The notes: generated from the sequence alone by a model not told the origin. A DNA stretch of 64,000 bases from G713 sp034717835 (GCA_034717835.1 JAYELZ010000256.1:1-64000); one strand, 5' to 3'; counted from the first letter of the stretch, positions 50,147-59,269 are shown. Program-made: numbers and translations.

Positions 50147-50213
50147 TGACTATTGACTCCCCGACTAACGACTTTCAACTTTTGACCTTTGACTTAACTA
50201 AGGACTAATAACC
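50147..50213 (+). repeat. Heptad repeat (TGACTNN-type) upstream of rfbC
   Basis: About nine units of 7 bases (TGACTAT, TGACTCC, CCGACTA, ACGACTT, TCAACTT, TTGACCT, TTGACTT ...), mostly in strict 7-base register, running up to the rfbC ATG at 50214. The ribosome-binding signal AAGGA is within the last units. Confidence 0.75.
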
Positions 50214-50762
50214 ATGACCCAATTCACCCGCTTAGCTATTCCCGAAGTTATCTTGATTGCCCCGCGCGTCTTCGCCGATGACCGGGGCTTTTTTCTGGAA
50301 ACTTACCAACATTCTGCCTATGCGGAGTACGGTATCCCGCACCTGGTGCAGAGCAATCACTCGCACTCCAGCCGCAATGTGCTGCGTGGTTTGCACTATC
50401 AGCAGGCTCCGTTGGCACAGGGTAAATTGGTTACGGCGATTTGCGGAGAGATTTTCGATGTGGGTGTCGATATTCGACACGGTTCCCCCACCTACGGACA
50501 ATGGGTCGGCGTACGGCTTTCGGCGGAAAATCACCGATTGCTCTACATCCCGCCGGGCTTTGCCCACGGCTTCTGCGTCTTGAGCGCGGAGGCGGACGTG
50601 GTCTATCAAGTGACCGTTGAATACTCGCCCGCCCACGACCGGGGCATTTGCTGGGACGATCCGGAGATTGGCGTGGAGTGGCCGATTACCTCTCCATTGC
50701 TCTCTCCCAAAGATGCGGCGCAGCCATTACTCGCCGAGGCGGACAATAATTTCAGGCTTTAA
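50214..50762 (+). CDS. rfbC: dTDP-4-dehydrorhamnose 3,5-epimerase
   Basis: 182 residues, normal for RmlC. It epimerises C3 and C5 of the 4-keto-6-deoxyglucose nucleotide on the way to dTDP-L-rhamnose. DDRGFFLETYQHSAY, QSNHSHSSRNVLRGLHYQ (catalytic His), VVDVRxGSPTY-like VGVDIRHGSPTYGQWVGV and YIPPGFAHGFCVLS are family stretches. The other rhamnose genes (rfbA, B, D) are not next to it. Flanked by heptad repeats on both sides. Confidence 0.95.
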   Translation: MTQFTRLAIPEVILIAPRVFADDRGFFLETYQHSAYAEYGIPHLVQSNHSHSSRNVLRGLHYQQAPLAQGKLVTAICGEIFDVGVDIRHGSPTYGQWVGVRLSAENHRLLYIPPGFAHGFCVLSAEADVVYQVTVEYSPAHDRGICWDDPEIGVEWPITSPLLSPKDAAQPLLAEADNNFRL

Positions 50763-50764
50763 GT

Positions 50765-50838
50765 CAAAGGTCTAACGACTAACGACTACCTGACTAACGA
50801 CTAACGACTAACGACTAACGACTACCTGACTAGCTCAA
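50765..50838 (+). repeat. Heptad repeat (GACTAAC units) upstream of radA
   Basis: GACT occurs at 50777, 50784, 50792, 50799, 50806, 50813, 50820 and 50828, i.e. every 7 or 8 bases. Units are GACTAAC with two GACTACCT variants. It ends about ten bases before the radA start. This is the most regular of the heptad tracts. Confidence 0.9.
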
Positions 50839-50847
50839 GGATTGATC

Positions 50848-52224
50848 ATGGTTAAAACAGAGACTCGTTGGATTTGTCGAGAATGCGGTTGGAGTTTCAT
50901 CAAGTCAATAGGCAGATGCCCGCATTGTGGGGCCTGGAACTCGCTAGAGAAGACAATTATTCGAGAGGAGCATCCCGCTGCTCGCGTGATGGACCGTGGA
51001 GGGAGTACCCGGGCGCATCCTAGGCCGCTCAGTCAGGTGGATTTGAGCGGGCATACCCGCATTCCCATCGCCAATGCTGAGTTCTCTAGAGTGTTAGGCG
51101 GAGGCTTGGTTCCCGGTTCCATTGTGCTGATTAGTGGCGAACCGGGTATCGGCAAATCCACCCTGCTGCTTCAAATCGCTGCGCTCCTGGGGGATGCACA
51201 ACACCCCGTGCTCTACGTCTCCGGTGAGGAGTCACCGGGGCAGCTCAAACGTCGGGCCGCCCGCTTGGGGATTACGAGCGATACGATCCAGGTATTGTCG
51301 GAAACCAATGTGGATTTCGTACTCCAACAAGCTAGTTTGCTCCCCACGCTCCAAGTCTTAATCATGGATTCCATCCAAACCGCCCACACCAGCGAGTTGG
51401 ATTCGGCGGCGGGCAACGTGAGCCAGGTGCGCGCGTGCGCCTCCCGGTTCCAACGGTGGGCCAAGAGTCAGAATGTCCCCGTTTTTCTGGTGGGACATGT
51501 CACCAAATCTGGTGTGATCGCCGGGCCGAAGGTGCTGGAGCATATCGTTGATACTGTGCTCTACTTGGAAGGCGACCATTTCCACACATACCGCCTTCTG
51601 CGCAGCGTCAAAAACCGCTTTGGGGCCACCTCTGAAGTGGGCGTCTTTGAGATGCGTGAGGAGGGATTGATCGAAGTTGAGAATCCCTCAGAGATGTTTC
51701 TGGCCGAACGCATGGTCAACGTGGCCGGTTCCGCCATCGCCGTCACCATGGAAGGCACGCGCCCGCTCCTGGTAGAAATCCAGGGGCTGGCGAACACCAC
51801 CAGTTTCGGCAATCCCCGGCGTACCGTCAACGGCTTGGAATTCAATCGTTTGCTTTTAGTTATCGCCGTGCTCAGTCGCCGCGTGGGGCTGCACACCTCC
51901 GACCAGGATATTTTCGCCAATGTGGTGGGCGGACTGCAAATTGAGGAGCCGGCGGCCGATTTGGCCGTGGCGGCGGCGCTCGCCTCCAGCATACGTGATC
52001 GGCCTGTAGCCGCAGACCTGGCGCTGGTGGGCGAAATCGGTCTCTCCGGTGAACTGCGCTCCGTGGGGCGGCTGGCAGCGCGACTCAAGGAGGCTGCGCG
52101 TCTGGGCTTCAAAACCGTCGTTGTACCGCGCAACCTGCGCCGCGAAAAACTCCGCGCACCTGAAGGACTTAACGTGGTCGCCGTGCGCTCCGTCCGCGAG
52201 GCGCTAGAGGTCGCGCTGACTTAG
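50848..52224 (+). CDS. radA: DNA repair protein RadA
   Basis: 458 residues from the ATG at 50848. RadA (Sms) is a RecA-like ATPase/helicase that promotes branch migration in recombination. A zinc finger (C10-C13, C24-C27) is followed by the ATPase core. The core has Walker A GEPGIGKST near residue 97, the family's KNRFG in SVKNRFGATSEVG, and a C-terminal Lon-like domain (DLAVAAALASSIRD). A TTG six bases upstream is in frame but unlikely. Confidence 0.95.
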   Translation: MVKTETRWICRECGWSFIKSIGRCPHCGAWNSLEKTIIREEHPAARVMDRGGSTRAHPRPLSQVDLSGHTRIPIANAEFSRVLGGGLVPGSIVLISGEPGIGKSTLLLQIAALLGDAQHPVLYVSGEESPGQLKRRAARLGITSDTIQVLSETNVDFVLQQASLLPTLQVLIMDSIQTAHTSELDSAAGNVSQVRACASRFQRWAKSQNVPVFLVGHVTKSGVIAGPKVLEHIVDTVLYLEGDHFHTYRLLRSVKNRFGATSEVGVFEMREEGLIEVENPSEMFLAERMVNVAGSAIAVTMEGTRPLLVEIQGLANTTSFGNPRRTVNGLEFNRLLLVIAVLSRRVGLHTSDQDIFANVVGGLQIEEPAADLAVAAALASSIRDRPVAADLALVGEIGLSGELRSVGRLAARLKEAARLGFKTVVVPRNLRREKLRAPEGLNVVAVRSVREALEVALT

Positions 52225-52283
52225 CCAGCGTTACGCCCAGCTGTGTCACGCCGAGTGTAATCTCTGAAATCTGCGTTAGTAGG

Positions 52284-52311
52284 TTTGTCGATTTGCTATT
52301 TGCCATTTTCG
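52284..52311 (+). repeat. Heptad repeat (ATTTGCC-type) upstream of the DUF4173 gene
   Basis: Four units of about 7 bases: TTTGTCG, ATTTGCT, ATTTGCC, ATTTTCG, ending two bases before the GAGGAGG-containing ribosome-binding site. A shorter stretch of similar type (GATTGCTATTTGTG) lies near 43670, before the HEAT gene. Confidence 0.55.
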
Positions 52312-52323
52312 AGGAGGTCAACT

Positions 52324-53883
52324 ATGAATGTTTCCAAAATTAAGTATCCGGTTTTGATTGCGGCCAGTGGTCTGCTCTTGGGCTTGTTGGGGGATTGGCT
52401 CTTCTATGCTCAACCGTGGGGTATCTCCGTGCCCATCTTCAGTTTGTTGCTCTTGATTGCGCTCTTTGGATTGGCGTTGGCGGAGCGAGCACAACTCGTC
52501 AAGGCCAATTTCTGGTTGAGTGGGGCGCTACTTTTCTTGACGGTGATGTCGGCACTCCGTGCGGCGCCTTTGTTGCGTGCGCTGAATATCTGCGGCGCGT
52601 TGCTCCTTTTGAGTTTCCAAGCCTATGGCCTGCGCAGTTTGCCCCTCAGTACGCTCAATTTAGGTGGCTACATCGGGGTCTTCTTCGAGAGCATTTCCCT
52701 TTCGCTGGTACTACCTTTCCCCCTGCTTAAGCGGAGCAACGAGTCCTTGAAGAAATATGGCGGGAGCCGGAAACTCTTGGGGCGCGGGCTGGTGGGGTTG
52801 CTCATCGCCATGCCGTTGCTCATCATCTTTGGGGTGCTTTTTGCCTCCGCCGATCCGCTTTTCAAAGAATTTGTCCGCGATATCTTTAGCCCTGACTTGA
52901 TCGGGCGTACATTTCTCACCCTGGGCTTGGGGTGGGTGGTTGTGGGCGGATTGACCTACGCGCTCACCCGTAGCGCCCAGCAGCCGCTAGCGGTGGAATC
53001 TCCCCACGCCGCGCCGGCGGACGGCGACACCACGGATGCTCCGACAGAATCCCCCTTCGATATTCGCTCTGCTCTAGGCGCAGTAGAGGCGGCAGTGGTG
53101 CTCTTCAGCATTGACGTGCTCTTTGGGATTTTCGTCGGTATCCAGTTCGCCGCCCACTTCGGCGGGGAAGCCTTCCTCCAGCGCCACGACTTGACCTATT
53201 CCGAGTACGCGCGACATGGCTTCTTCGAGCTCTTGGTGGTTTCGCTGCTCACGTTGGCTGTGATTCTGGTGCTGGATTTCATCACCTGCCGCCCGCGCCC
53301 CCGGCAACATCGCATCTTCTTGGCCGGCAGCGCGCTATTGATCGCCCTGACGCTCATCATCTTGGTCTCGGCTTTCCAACGCTTGAACCTTTACGAGATC
53401 ACCTACGGTTTCACCTGGTTGCGCCTGCTGCCCCACGTCTTCATGATCTGGCTGGCGGTGCTCTTCGCGCTCTTTCTATGGATGCTCTGCACGCGCCGCA
53501 CGCGCCTCTTCGCCATCGCCGCTCTGGTGGTTGCGCTCGGCTTTACGGTGACGTTAGACTTGCTCAATCCAGAGGTCTTCATCTTCCGGCGCAATTTGGA
53601 ACGCTACCAGTGGGGCCTGGAGTTGGATGTGGATTACTTGGGTTCTCTTTCGGAGGATGTCACGCCGCAGTTACTCACGCTCTTGTCCAGTGAGGACGCT
53701 GAAATCCGCCAAGATGCGGGCGGTCGGCTGCACAGTAACCTGAATAAATTAGATGCGCGTCAGGAGCGCGCCGGTTGGATGGCCTATCATTACACTATCA
53801 ATCGCGCTTACCGGCTCTTGGATAGTCGCCGGGCGGAAATCGAGTCGTTCGAAATTCCTGAGTATTGGGGCTGGTACGATTAA
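52324..53883 (+). CDS. DUF4173 (DUF4153-like) integral membrane protein
   Basis: 519 residues from the ATG at 52324, preceded by GAGGAGGTCAACT; in-frame codons upstream are rejected. It has about twelve hydrophobic helices: an N-terminal block (VLIAASGLLLGLLGDWLFY), a middle block (LLGRGLVGLLIAMPLLIIFGVLFASADPLF) and C-terminal helices. ASADPLFKEF after the middle block fits what I know of the DUF4173 family. A soluble C-terminal tail of about 95 residues follows. The function of the family is unknown. Confidence 0.75.
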   Translation: MNVSKIKYPVLIAASGLLLGLLGDWLFYAQPWGISVPIFSLLLLIALFGLALAERAQLVKANFWLSGALLFLTVMSALRAAPLLRALNICGALLLLSFQAYGLRSLPLSTLNLGGYIGVFFESISLSLVLPFPLLKRSNESLKKYGGSRKLLGRGLVGLLIAMPLLIIFGVLFASADPLFKEFVRDIFSPDLIGRTFLTLGLGWVVVGGLTYALTRSAQQPLAVESPHAAPADGDTTDAPTESPFDIRSALGAVEAAVVLFSIDVLFGIFVGIQFAAHFGGEAFLQRHDLTYSEYARHGFFELLVVSLLTLAVILVLDFITCRPRPRQHRIFLAGSALLIALTLIILVSAFQRLNLYEITYGFTWLRLLPHVFMIWLAVLFALFLWMLCTRRTRLFAIAALVVALGFTVTLDLLNPEVFIFRRNLERYQWGLELDVDYLGSLSEDVTPQLLTLLSSEDAEIRQDAGGRLHSNLNKLDARQERAGWMAYHYTINRAYRLLDSRRAEIESFEIPEYWGWYD

Positions 53884-53950
53884 CCGTTCGGGAATGGCAG
53901 TTAGGTTATTTTGACAGTTTCAAGAGCGAGCTGCTTGAAGAAAGGCAGTT

Positions 53951-54195
53951 CACCGCAAAGACGCCAAGCCGCTAAGGAAAAATAATTCCTGAAGGTTAAA
54001 TTTTAACTCTTGGCGTCTTCGTGCCTTAGCGGTAAAATTCTTAGTTTTTGTAGTAGACTTAGGCTTGTGCTGAGAAAGTATCTTTTATAAATCAAGGGTC
54101 TCTGGGACTAGGCGGGGCAAGTGCCTCGCGACGAAAGTTTTTCACCCCAGATTACCCGGATTACACTGATTTTCACTTTTTCCGTGCTAATCTGG
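53951..54195. repeat. Intergenic block with three palindromic repeats, no gene
   Basis: The 391-base gap 53884-54274 has no gene. AAGACGCCAAG (53958-53968) pairs with CTTGGCGTCTT (54009-54019). CCGCTAAGG (53969-53977) pairs with CCTTAGCGG (54024-54032). CCAGATTA (54147-54154) pairs with TAATCTGG (54188-54195). They look like the dispersed 'CACCGCAAAGACGCCAAG' and 'CAGATTACxCxGATT' intergenic repeats seen in several phyla. Confidence 0.7.
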
Positions 54196-54274
54196 AGTTA
54201 ATTTTAACGCGACCCCGCGAATTCTCGAAGAACCTAAATCAATAGCAACTCAAATATCCTTTAAGGAGGAAACA

Positions 54275-54487
54275 ATGGAAGAATTAATCAAGTTAGTCAT
54301 GAAGAAAACCGGTTTACCTGAAGCTGCTGCCAAGAACGCAGTGGAGACGGTAGTCAACTATCTCAAAGAGAAATTACCCGCACCTCTGGCCGGGCAAGTG
54401 GCTGGTGTACTGGCCAACGAAGCGGCCAGCGGGCAGATCGAGAATCTGACCGCCGGATTAGGGGGGATGTTCGGGAAGAAGAAATAG
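54275..54487 (+). CDS. Small helical protein, unknown function
   Basis: 70 residues, preceded by an excellent AAGGAGGAAACA. The first 35 residues predict two amphipathic helices (MEELIKLVMKKTGLPEAAAKNAVETVVNYLKEK reads as such). The C-terminal part is Gly/Ala-rich with a basic end (GGMFGKKK). No signal peptide is seen. The N-terminal helix pair recalls DUF2267-like or HU-like small proteins, but I cannot assign it. A strong hairpin follows, so it is its own transcription unit. Confidence 0.65.
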   Translation: MEELIKLVMKKTGLPEAAAKNAVETVVNYLKEKLPAPLAGQVAGVLANEAASGQIENLTAGLGGMFGKKK

Positions 54488-54508
54488 TTGTGCAATAGAT
54501 TAGCATTC

Positions 54509-54534
54509 TAGCCCGGACTTAATTGTCCGGGCTA
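54509..54534 (+). terminator. Terminator-like hairpin after the small helical protein
   Basis: TAGCCCGGAC (54509-54518) and GTCCGGGCTA (54525-54534) form a perfect 10-bp stem with a six-base loop; the following TTTAGTA is only weakly T-rich. Confidence 0.7.
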
Positions 54535-54579
54535 TTTAGTAGTAATGTTCTGCGAATAGAAATATCCCCGGAGAGACAG

Positions 54580-55095
54580 ATGCCCGAAATCATGCAATAT
54601 CTCCTCCAACGTAGAAGTATACGTAAGTACACTTCCCAACCGGTAAGTAGAGAACTCCTCAGGCAACTGTTGCAGGCAGCTATGGCTGCTCCCAGTGCCA
54701 GCAATAGCTGTCCCTGGGAATTCATCGTGGTGACGGAAGCCGCGACATTCGCACAGTTGCGCCGTAAATTTCGCACCGCTAATTACAATGCCACCGCAGC
54801 CATCGTCATTGCTAGCAACCTGGATTTGGCCCGCAACGCTGCCTCCAAACGCTTTTGGGAGCAAGATTGCAGCGCGGCCACCGAAAATATCCTCATCGCC
54901 GCCGCCGGCTTGGGTCTGGGCGCAGTCTGGATTGGCGTATATCCCCTGAAGAGTTTTATCAAGCGTCTGGCGGACGTGTTGGCGATACCTCCACAGGTCA
55001 CGCCGTTAGCGATGGTCTATCTGGGTTATCCGGCAGAGGAGAAACCGGCGCGCACGCAGTACGATGCGCAGCGCGTCCATTGGGAGCGGTATTAG
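54580..55095 (+). CDS. Nitroreductase-family flavoprotein
   Basis: 171 residues from the ATG at 54580, preceded by CCGGAGAGACAG; an earlier in-frame start at 54523 lies in the hairpin. The family's FMN-binding start RRSIRKYTSQPV and the core AAMAAPSASNSCPWEFIVV are clear. AAAGLGLGAVWIGVYP and VTPLAMVYLGYPAEEKP close the fold. It should be an FMN-dependent NAD(P)H oxidoreductase of unknown substrate, acting in the cytoplasm. Confidence 0.88.
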   Translation: MPEIMQYLLQRRSIRKYTSQPVSRELLRQLLQAAMAAPSASNSCPWEFIVVTEAATFAQLRRKFRTANYNATAAIVIASNLDLARNAASKRFWEQDCSAATENILIAAAGLGLGAVWIGVYPLKSFIKRLADVLAIPPQVTPLAMVYLGYPAEEKPARTQYDAQRVHWERY

Positions 55096-55118
55096 CCGGC
55101 TAATTCTCAAGCCGCATC

Positions 55119-55127
55119 TGGTATAAT
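55119..55127 (+). promoter_or_regulatory. Extended -10 promoter of ftsK
   Basis: TGGTATAAT, identical to the 9-mers at 871-879 and 60982-60990, with TATAAT at 55122-55127. No clear -35. The predicted leader is about 63 bases. Confidence 0.6.
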
Positions 55128-55196
55128 ATGGTTTGTCAGCCGCATGGCTTTTGAAATTAGCTAGAGTTGGTTACGTACTTACACCTCAGGACCTAG

Positions 55197-57503
55197 ATGG
55201 CCAAAAAACGTCGGAAGAAAAAACGCAAGCCTTTAATCAAACTTAGCCGAGATCAATGGCTGGACATCGGCGGGTATTGCTTGCTCGCGATATCCCTTCT
55301 GACCCTGCTTAGTCTCGCCTCGCCAGAACAAGGTACACTGACTACGTATTGGCTCGCGTGGCTGCTGAAAACCTGCGGTTGGGGACTCTACATTACCCCG
55401 TTATTTTTTGGTGGTCTCGGATTATGGTTAGTGCTCCGGCACTTTGAAACACACTCACTTAAGCTCACCGCTCGGCAGTTGGTGGGAATTGGGATAGGGT
55501 TCTTGATGCTGCTGGCGACGTTGCATTTCATCGCTACCTATTTTGTTTGGCCGGCAGAAGATATCACTAGCTTGATTCGGAAAGGGCAGGGTGGGGGCTA
55601 TGTGGGCGGAACCTTCCTTAAAGGGTTGGTTAATGTTCTAGGGCCAATTGGTGCTCTGAGCAGTTTGCTGCTGGGCTGGGTGGGAGTGATTGTTCTGGTT
55701 GCTGAAACTTCACTCGTCGCTGTTTCGAGTTACTGGGGTGATTTGCTCTCCAGTGTTTTTCACCGGGGGAAATTGCTGGTGGCCGCTACCGCGAAAGAGC
55801 CGCTGGGGGTGGAGGTCACGCGGCAACGTCAAGCAACTGCTCCTGTCACCGCCAGAAATTCGGCTGCGCGCCGGCGCAAGCCCAAATCTCCACCGCCTGC
55901 GGAAGAACCGGCGCTCCAAATCAATACTCCAGCTGCTCAAGAAGCAGAGACCGAGATTATAATCCCGCGGCCGCCGGGTTCAGAGTGGCGGCTCCCGGCC
56001 ATTGCTAAAATTTTGACGTCCAGCACCGAGCAGAGCTATAGCCTCGACTTGATTCGCAACCAAGTCCGTATCATCGAGGAGACATTGGTCAGCCTGGGCG
56101 CACCGGTCAAGGTGTTAGAGACCAATACCGGGCCGGTAATCACCCAATTTGGCGTCGAACCCCTCTTCCGCACCTCGCGCAGCGGCAAGCGGACCAAGAT
56201 CAAGGTAAGCAAAATTGCCTCGTTGGCAGACGATCTGGCCTTAGCCCTCACCGCGAAATCTATCCGCATTGAAGCTCCTATCCCCGGTAAGAGCCTGGTC
56301 GGTATTGAAGTCCCCAACGTGGAGTCGGCAGTGGTAGGGTTGCGGGAGGTGATGGAATCTAAAGCCTTCGCGCAATTGGAGAGCACTCTCCGCATGGGCT
56401 TGGGGCAGGATGTCTCTGGGCAAGCCGTCGCCGTCGACCTGCAGGCCATGCCTCATCTGCTCATCGCCGGGGCGACGGGAGCCGGGAAGTCCGTTTGCAT
56501 TAACGCTATTATCAGCGCGCTTTTGCTCCAGAATACCCCGGAGACCTTGCGTCTGCTGCTCATTGATCCCAAACGGGTGGAATTGACTCCCTATAATCAG
56601 CTACCGCATCTCTTAGCGCCGGTCATTGTGGACGTTGAGAAAGTCGTCCCGGCGCTAAAGTGGGTCATGCGCGAGATGGATAGTCGCTACCGCCGCTTTG
56701 CCAGCGTGGGGAGCCAGAATATCGCCGCTTTTAACCGCCATGCGGCAGAGCACTTGGAGGAGGAGCTGCTCCCCTACATCGTCGTAGTGGTGGACGAATT
56801 GGCCGATTTGATGATGAAATCTGCCGAGGATACGGAGCGAGTGATCTGTCGCCTGGCCCAAATGGCGCGGGCTACGGGTATTCACCTCATCATCGCCACC
56901 CAGCGGCCCAGCACCGACGTGGTTACGGGATTGATCAAGGCCAACTTCCCCGCGCGGATTGCCTTCGCCGTGGCCTCATCCGTAGATTCGCGGGTGATTT
57001 TAGATACGCCCGGCGCGGAGCGGTTACTGGGGAGCGGCGATATGCTCTTCCAGGCTCCCGACGTAGGGCATCCGTTACGCTTGCAGGGGACTTTTGTCTC
57101 CGACCACGAGATTGAGCGGTTGTTGGAGTATTGGTTCAGGAACTCCAAGCCTGGTGCCACTGTGCCAGAAGCTGCCATTCCCACGCCCCCCGTAGGATTG
57201 CACGACGCGCTGGTCCAGCCGGCGCTCTTCCCCGAATTTGATGATCCTTCAGAGCGCTTCGCGGATGAATTGGTACCCGCTGCCGTAGAAATATTGTTGG
57301 CTGAAGATCGCGCTTCCATCTCTCTGCTCCAGCGACATCTGCGGATTGGCTATACACGCTCGGCACGCATCATCGATCTGCTCACCGAACTGGGCATTGT
57401 CACCGAGGATGTAGAGAAGGGGCAATCGCGTGGCGTGAATAGAGAGGGGGCCACGGCTCTGTTGCAATCATTGGAAACCGCCAATTCCGGGGCTACAAAG
57501 TGA
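55197..57503 (+). CDS. ftsK: FtsK/SpoIIIE DNA translocase
   Basis: 768 residues. Four hydrophobic helices in the first ~180 residues anchor it at the division septum. A variable Pro/Ala-rich linker (about 200-260) leads to the alpha/beta motor: FGVEPLFRTSRSGKR, Walker A GATGAGKSV near residue 424, and Walker B IVVVVDELADLMM. The C-terminal gamma winged helix (about 695-760, ISLLQRHLRIGYTRSARI) reads chromosome polarity sequences. It pumps DNA during cell division and chromosome dimer resolution. The last four bases overlap the next start (GTGA), so the two genes are coupled. Confidence 0.95.
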   Translation: MAKKRRKKKRKPLIKLSRDQWLDIGGYCLLAISLLTLLSLASPEQGTLTTYWLAWLLKTCGWGLYITPLFFGGLGLWLVLRHFETHSLKLTARQLVGIGIGFLMLLATLHFIATYFVWPAEDITSLIRKGQGGGYVGGTFLKGLVNVLGPIGALSSLLLGWVGVIVLVAETSLVAVSSYWGDLLSSVFHRGKLLVAATAKEPLGVEVTRQRQATAPVTARNSAARRRKPKSPPPAEEPALQINTPAAQEAETEIIIPRPPGSEWRLPAIAKILTSSTEQSYSLDLIRNQVRIIEETLVSLGAPVKVLETNTGPVITQFGVEPLFRTSRSGKRTKIKVSKIASLADDLALALTAKSIRIEAPIPGKSLVGIEVPNVESAVVGLREVMESKAFAQLESTLRMGLGQDVSGQAVAVDLQAMPHLLIAGATGAGKSVCINAIISALLLQNTPETLRLLLIDPKRVELTPYNQLPHLLAPVIVDVEKVVPALKWVMREMDSRYRRFASVGSQNIAAFNRHAAEHLEEELLPYIVVVVDELADLMMKSAEDTERVICRLAQMARATGIHLIIATQRPSTDVVTGLIKANFPARIAFAVASSVDSRVILDTPGAERLLGSGDMLFQAPDVGHPLRLQGTFVSDHEIERLLEYWFRNSKPGATVPEAAIPTPPVGLHDALVQPALFPEFDDPSERFADELVPAAVEILLAEDRASISLLQRHLRIGYTRSARIIDLLTELGIVTEDVEKGQSRGVNREGATALLQSLETANSGATK

Positions 57504-58072
57504 TCTACCATCTCTATCGTGATGCTTTTTCTGAAGTTTATACCTACCGCTATCGGTTAACTGATGCGGAGGATAAGCTTCAAATGACGGCGCGTTGGCC
57601 GGGGACCGGGCTTAAAACTCGGCCTGAGACTATCTTTTTCAGGAAAGCCAACGGTGACCGGATAGCACATCTCAATTGGGAGGATCGTAGTTGGTGGCGA
57701 GGGGATCGCTTTTATCTCTTTGTGGAACATAACGAGCAAACTATCGCCACGATTGAGGAGCATTGGACGATTGTAGACCGTATGTTGCTACACCTGCCAC
57801 GCTACCGCGTCACGCTCGCCGATGGGAATCAAATCGAGGCGCGGGGCAGCCGTTATAGCGAGCAGTTTTATGAGATTTTTGTGCTGCCCGCCAATTCAGT
57901 AGAAAAGGATGGCGCTTTGGGCATCTGGCTGGGAGAGATAGTACATCCCCCGTCCGGACCTACCTACGTCGTGCGCACCGAATCACCACTCTTGACCGCT
58001 GCGCCCTTGTTGCTAACGGCTACTATCGTGGTCTTGGACTTGTGGGGGTTGAAGAAGTCTCAAGAGGGATAA
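57500..58072 (+). CDS. Unknown protein, possible tubby-C2/LURP-like fold
   Basis: 190 residues from a GTG overlapping the ftsK stop (GTGA), so translation is coupled to ftsK. The sequence is rich in alternating aromatic and charged residues (YTYRYRLTDAEDKLQMTARW, FYLFVEHNEQTIATIEEHW, YRVTLADGNQIEARGSR), suggesting a beta barrel of the LURP-one/tubby C-terminal or scramblase-like type. The end holds a membrane helix (LTAAPLLLTATIVVLDLWG). No catalytic residues are evident. I recognise no named family with confidence; position hints at a role at the septum or membrane. Confidence 0.55.
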   Translation: MIYHLYRDAFSEVYTYRYRLTDAEDKLQMTARWPGTGLKTRPETIFFRKANGDRIAHLNWEDRSWWRGDRFYLFVEHNEQTIATIEEHWTIVDRMLLHLPRYRVTLADGNQIEARGSRYSEQFYEIFVLPANSVEKDGALGIWLGEIVHPPSGPTYVVRTESPLLTAAPLLLTATIVVLDLWGLKKSQEG

Positions 58073-58102
58073 AGTATTAGAAACTGTCAGGTAGCTAGCT
58101 CT

Positions 58103-58402
58103 TTAATCATCCTTTAGCTTAGGCCAACTGATCTTGCGGTCAGGATCAGTTGGCGATTGGACCAATTGTTGCATTGCTTGGCGGAGTTGTTCCGTGGTGT
58201 TATCCGGCAATTGCTCACCTAACGATTCTATGGTTTGGGTTTCCTCTGGCGTCAACTCACGGCCTGATGCGGCTTCTAGCTGCATCAGGGCTAGTAAGAG
58301 TGCCTTTTGGTCACCATCTAAACTTTGACCGCCTTCTTTGCGCAACCACTCGGCTTTGCCTGGACGGAAGAGTTCTTGTTTGTCAGCCGTAGAATCTGCC
58401 AT
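58103..58402 (-). CDS. Small acidic helical protein, unknown function
   Basis: 99 residues from the ATG at 58402, preceded by GGAAGGAGAGTAAAT; the frame is open nine codons further upstream but without a better signal. Charged, helical, no membrane segment, with repeated Leu/Gln patterns (TEQLRQAMQQLVQSP). Composition suggests a soluble adaptor or regulator. It lies between the ftsK partner and a HAD gene on the other strand. No family recognised. Confidence 0.55.
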   Translation of the reverse strand: MADSTADKQELFRPGKAEWLRKEGGQSLDGDQKALLLALMQLEAASGRELTPEETQTIESLGEQLPDNTTEQLRQAMQQLVQSPTDPDRKISWPKLKDD

Positions 58403-58462
58403 ATTTACTCTCCTTCCATGATTTTTCAAACTAAAAACTGGTTTCGATTAATCTATTTCTAA

Positions 58463-58490
58463 TTGGATGAAATTCTACTTTAATTATAAT
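58463..58490 (+). promoter_or_regulatory. Promoter of the HAD gene
   Basis: TTGGAT (58463-58468), 16 bases, TATAAT (58485-58490). The predicted transcription start is about eight bases before the ATG at 58505, so the leader is very short. Confidence 0.65.
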
Positions 58491-58504
58491 TGCAGGTGCG
58501 AAAA

Positions 58505-59203
58505 ATGAAAGTAACTTTTCCCATTACAGATGTGCGTGCTTGGCTCTTTGACTTGGACGGGACGTTGATGGACACTGACGACCAGGCAGTTGCCAGTTTG
58601 GCGCAGCATTTCCGCTTCTTGGGTGAGGAGCGAGCTGCCCGGCTAGCTCGTCGCGCTGTGATGTTCGGCGAAACTCCCATGAATGGCGTGGTCACGATGT
58701 TGGATATGGTCGGGTTGGATACCTTCTTCTTTTACTTACGGCGCCGGTTGCGCCGCCGGCAGTCAGCTCTCTTCTCGCTCATCCCCGGGGTGGAGCAAGT
58801 GTTGGCGTACCTACACGCTGAAGGAACTCCGTTGGGTGTAGTTACCACCCGCCCGCGTCGGGATGCGTTCGCTTTTTTGACACAGCATGAGCTGACGGAA
58901 TATTTCTCCGTGGTGGTGACGCAAGAAAGCACTTACCGTCTCAAGCCGCACGCTGAACCGGTACTTTACGCAGCTCAAGAGTTGGGGCTGCGGCCAGAAC
59001 AATGCGTGTTGGTGGGCGATACGCCGGTTGATATCCTCTCGGCCAAACGGGCCGGCGCGTGGCGGGTAGGTGTGCTCTGCGGCTTCGGGGAACGTCCAGA
59101 GTTGGAACGCTGTGGAGCGAACTTGATTCTGCCCTCCACGGCCGACCTGTTGGGGATACTGAGGGGAAGCGGCAGCGCGAGCAGAGGGGCGCGCGGAAAG
59201 TGA
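58505..59203 (+). CDS. HAD-superfamily phosphatase
   Basis: 232 residues from the ATG at 58505. Motif I is FDLDGT with Asp16 and Asp18, motif II Thr in VVTTRPR, motif III Lys in YRLKPHAEP, motif IV GDTPVDI. The cap is a small helical insert (about 20-95), as in phosphoglycolate phosphatase-like enzymes. Substrate unknown; likely a small phosphorylated metabolite. It is preceded by a near-leaderless promoter. Confidence 0.88.
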   Translation: MKVTFPITDVRAWLFDLDGTLMDTDDQAVASLAQHFRFLGEERAARLARRAVMFGETPMNGVVTMLDMVGLDTFFFYLRRRLRRRQSALFSLIPGVEQVLAYLHAEGTPLGVVTTRPRRDAFAFLTQHELTEYFSVVVTQESTYRLKPHAEPVLYAAQELGLRPEQCVLVGDTPVDILSAKRAGAWRVGVLCGFGERPELERCGANLILPSTADLLGILRGSGSASRGARGK

Positions 59204-59269
59204 GGGTTTCCAACGCCAATACCTGGGTCTTGAAGCAGACTTTAGACTATTTTCAGGGGAGGAAATACG

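Noticed and set aside
50765..50838. CRISPR array
   Set aside because: The repeat unit is only 7-8 bases with no spacers; there are no cas genes.
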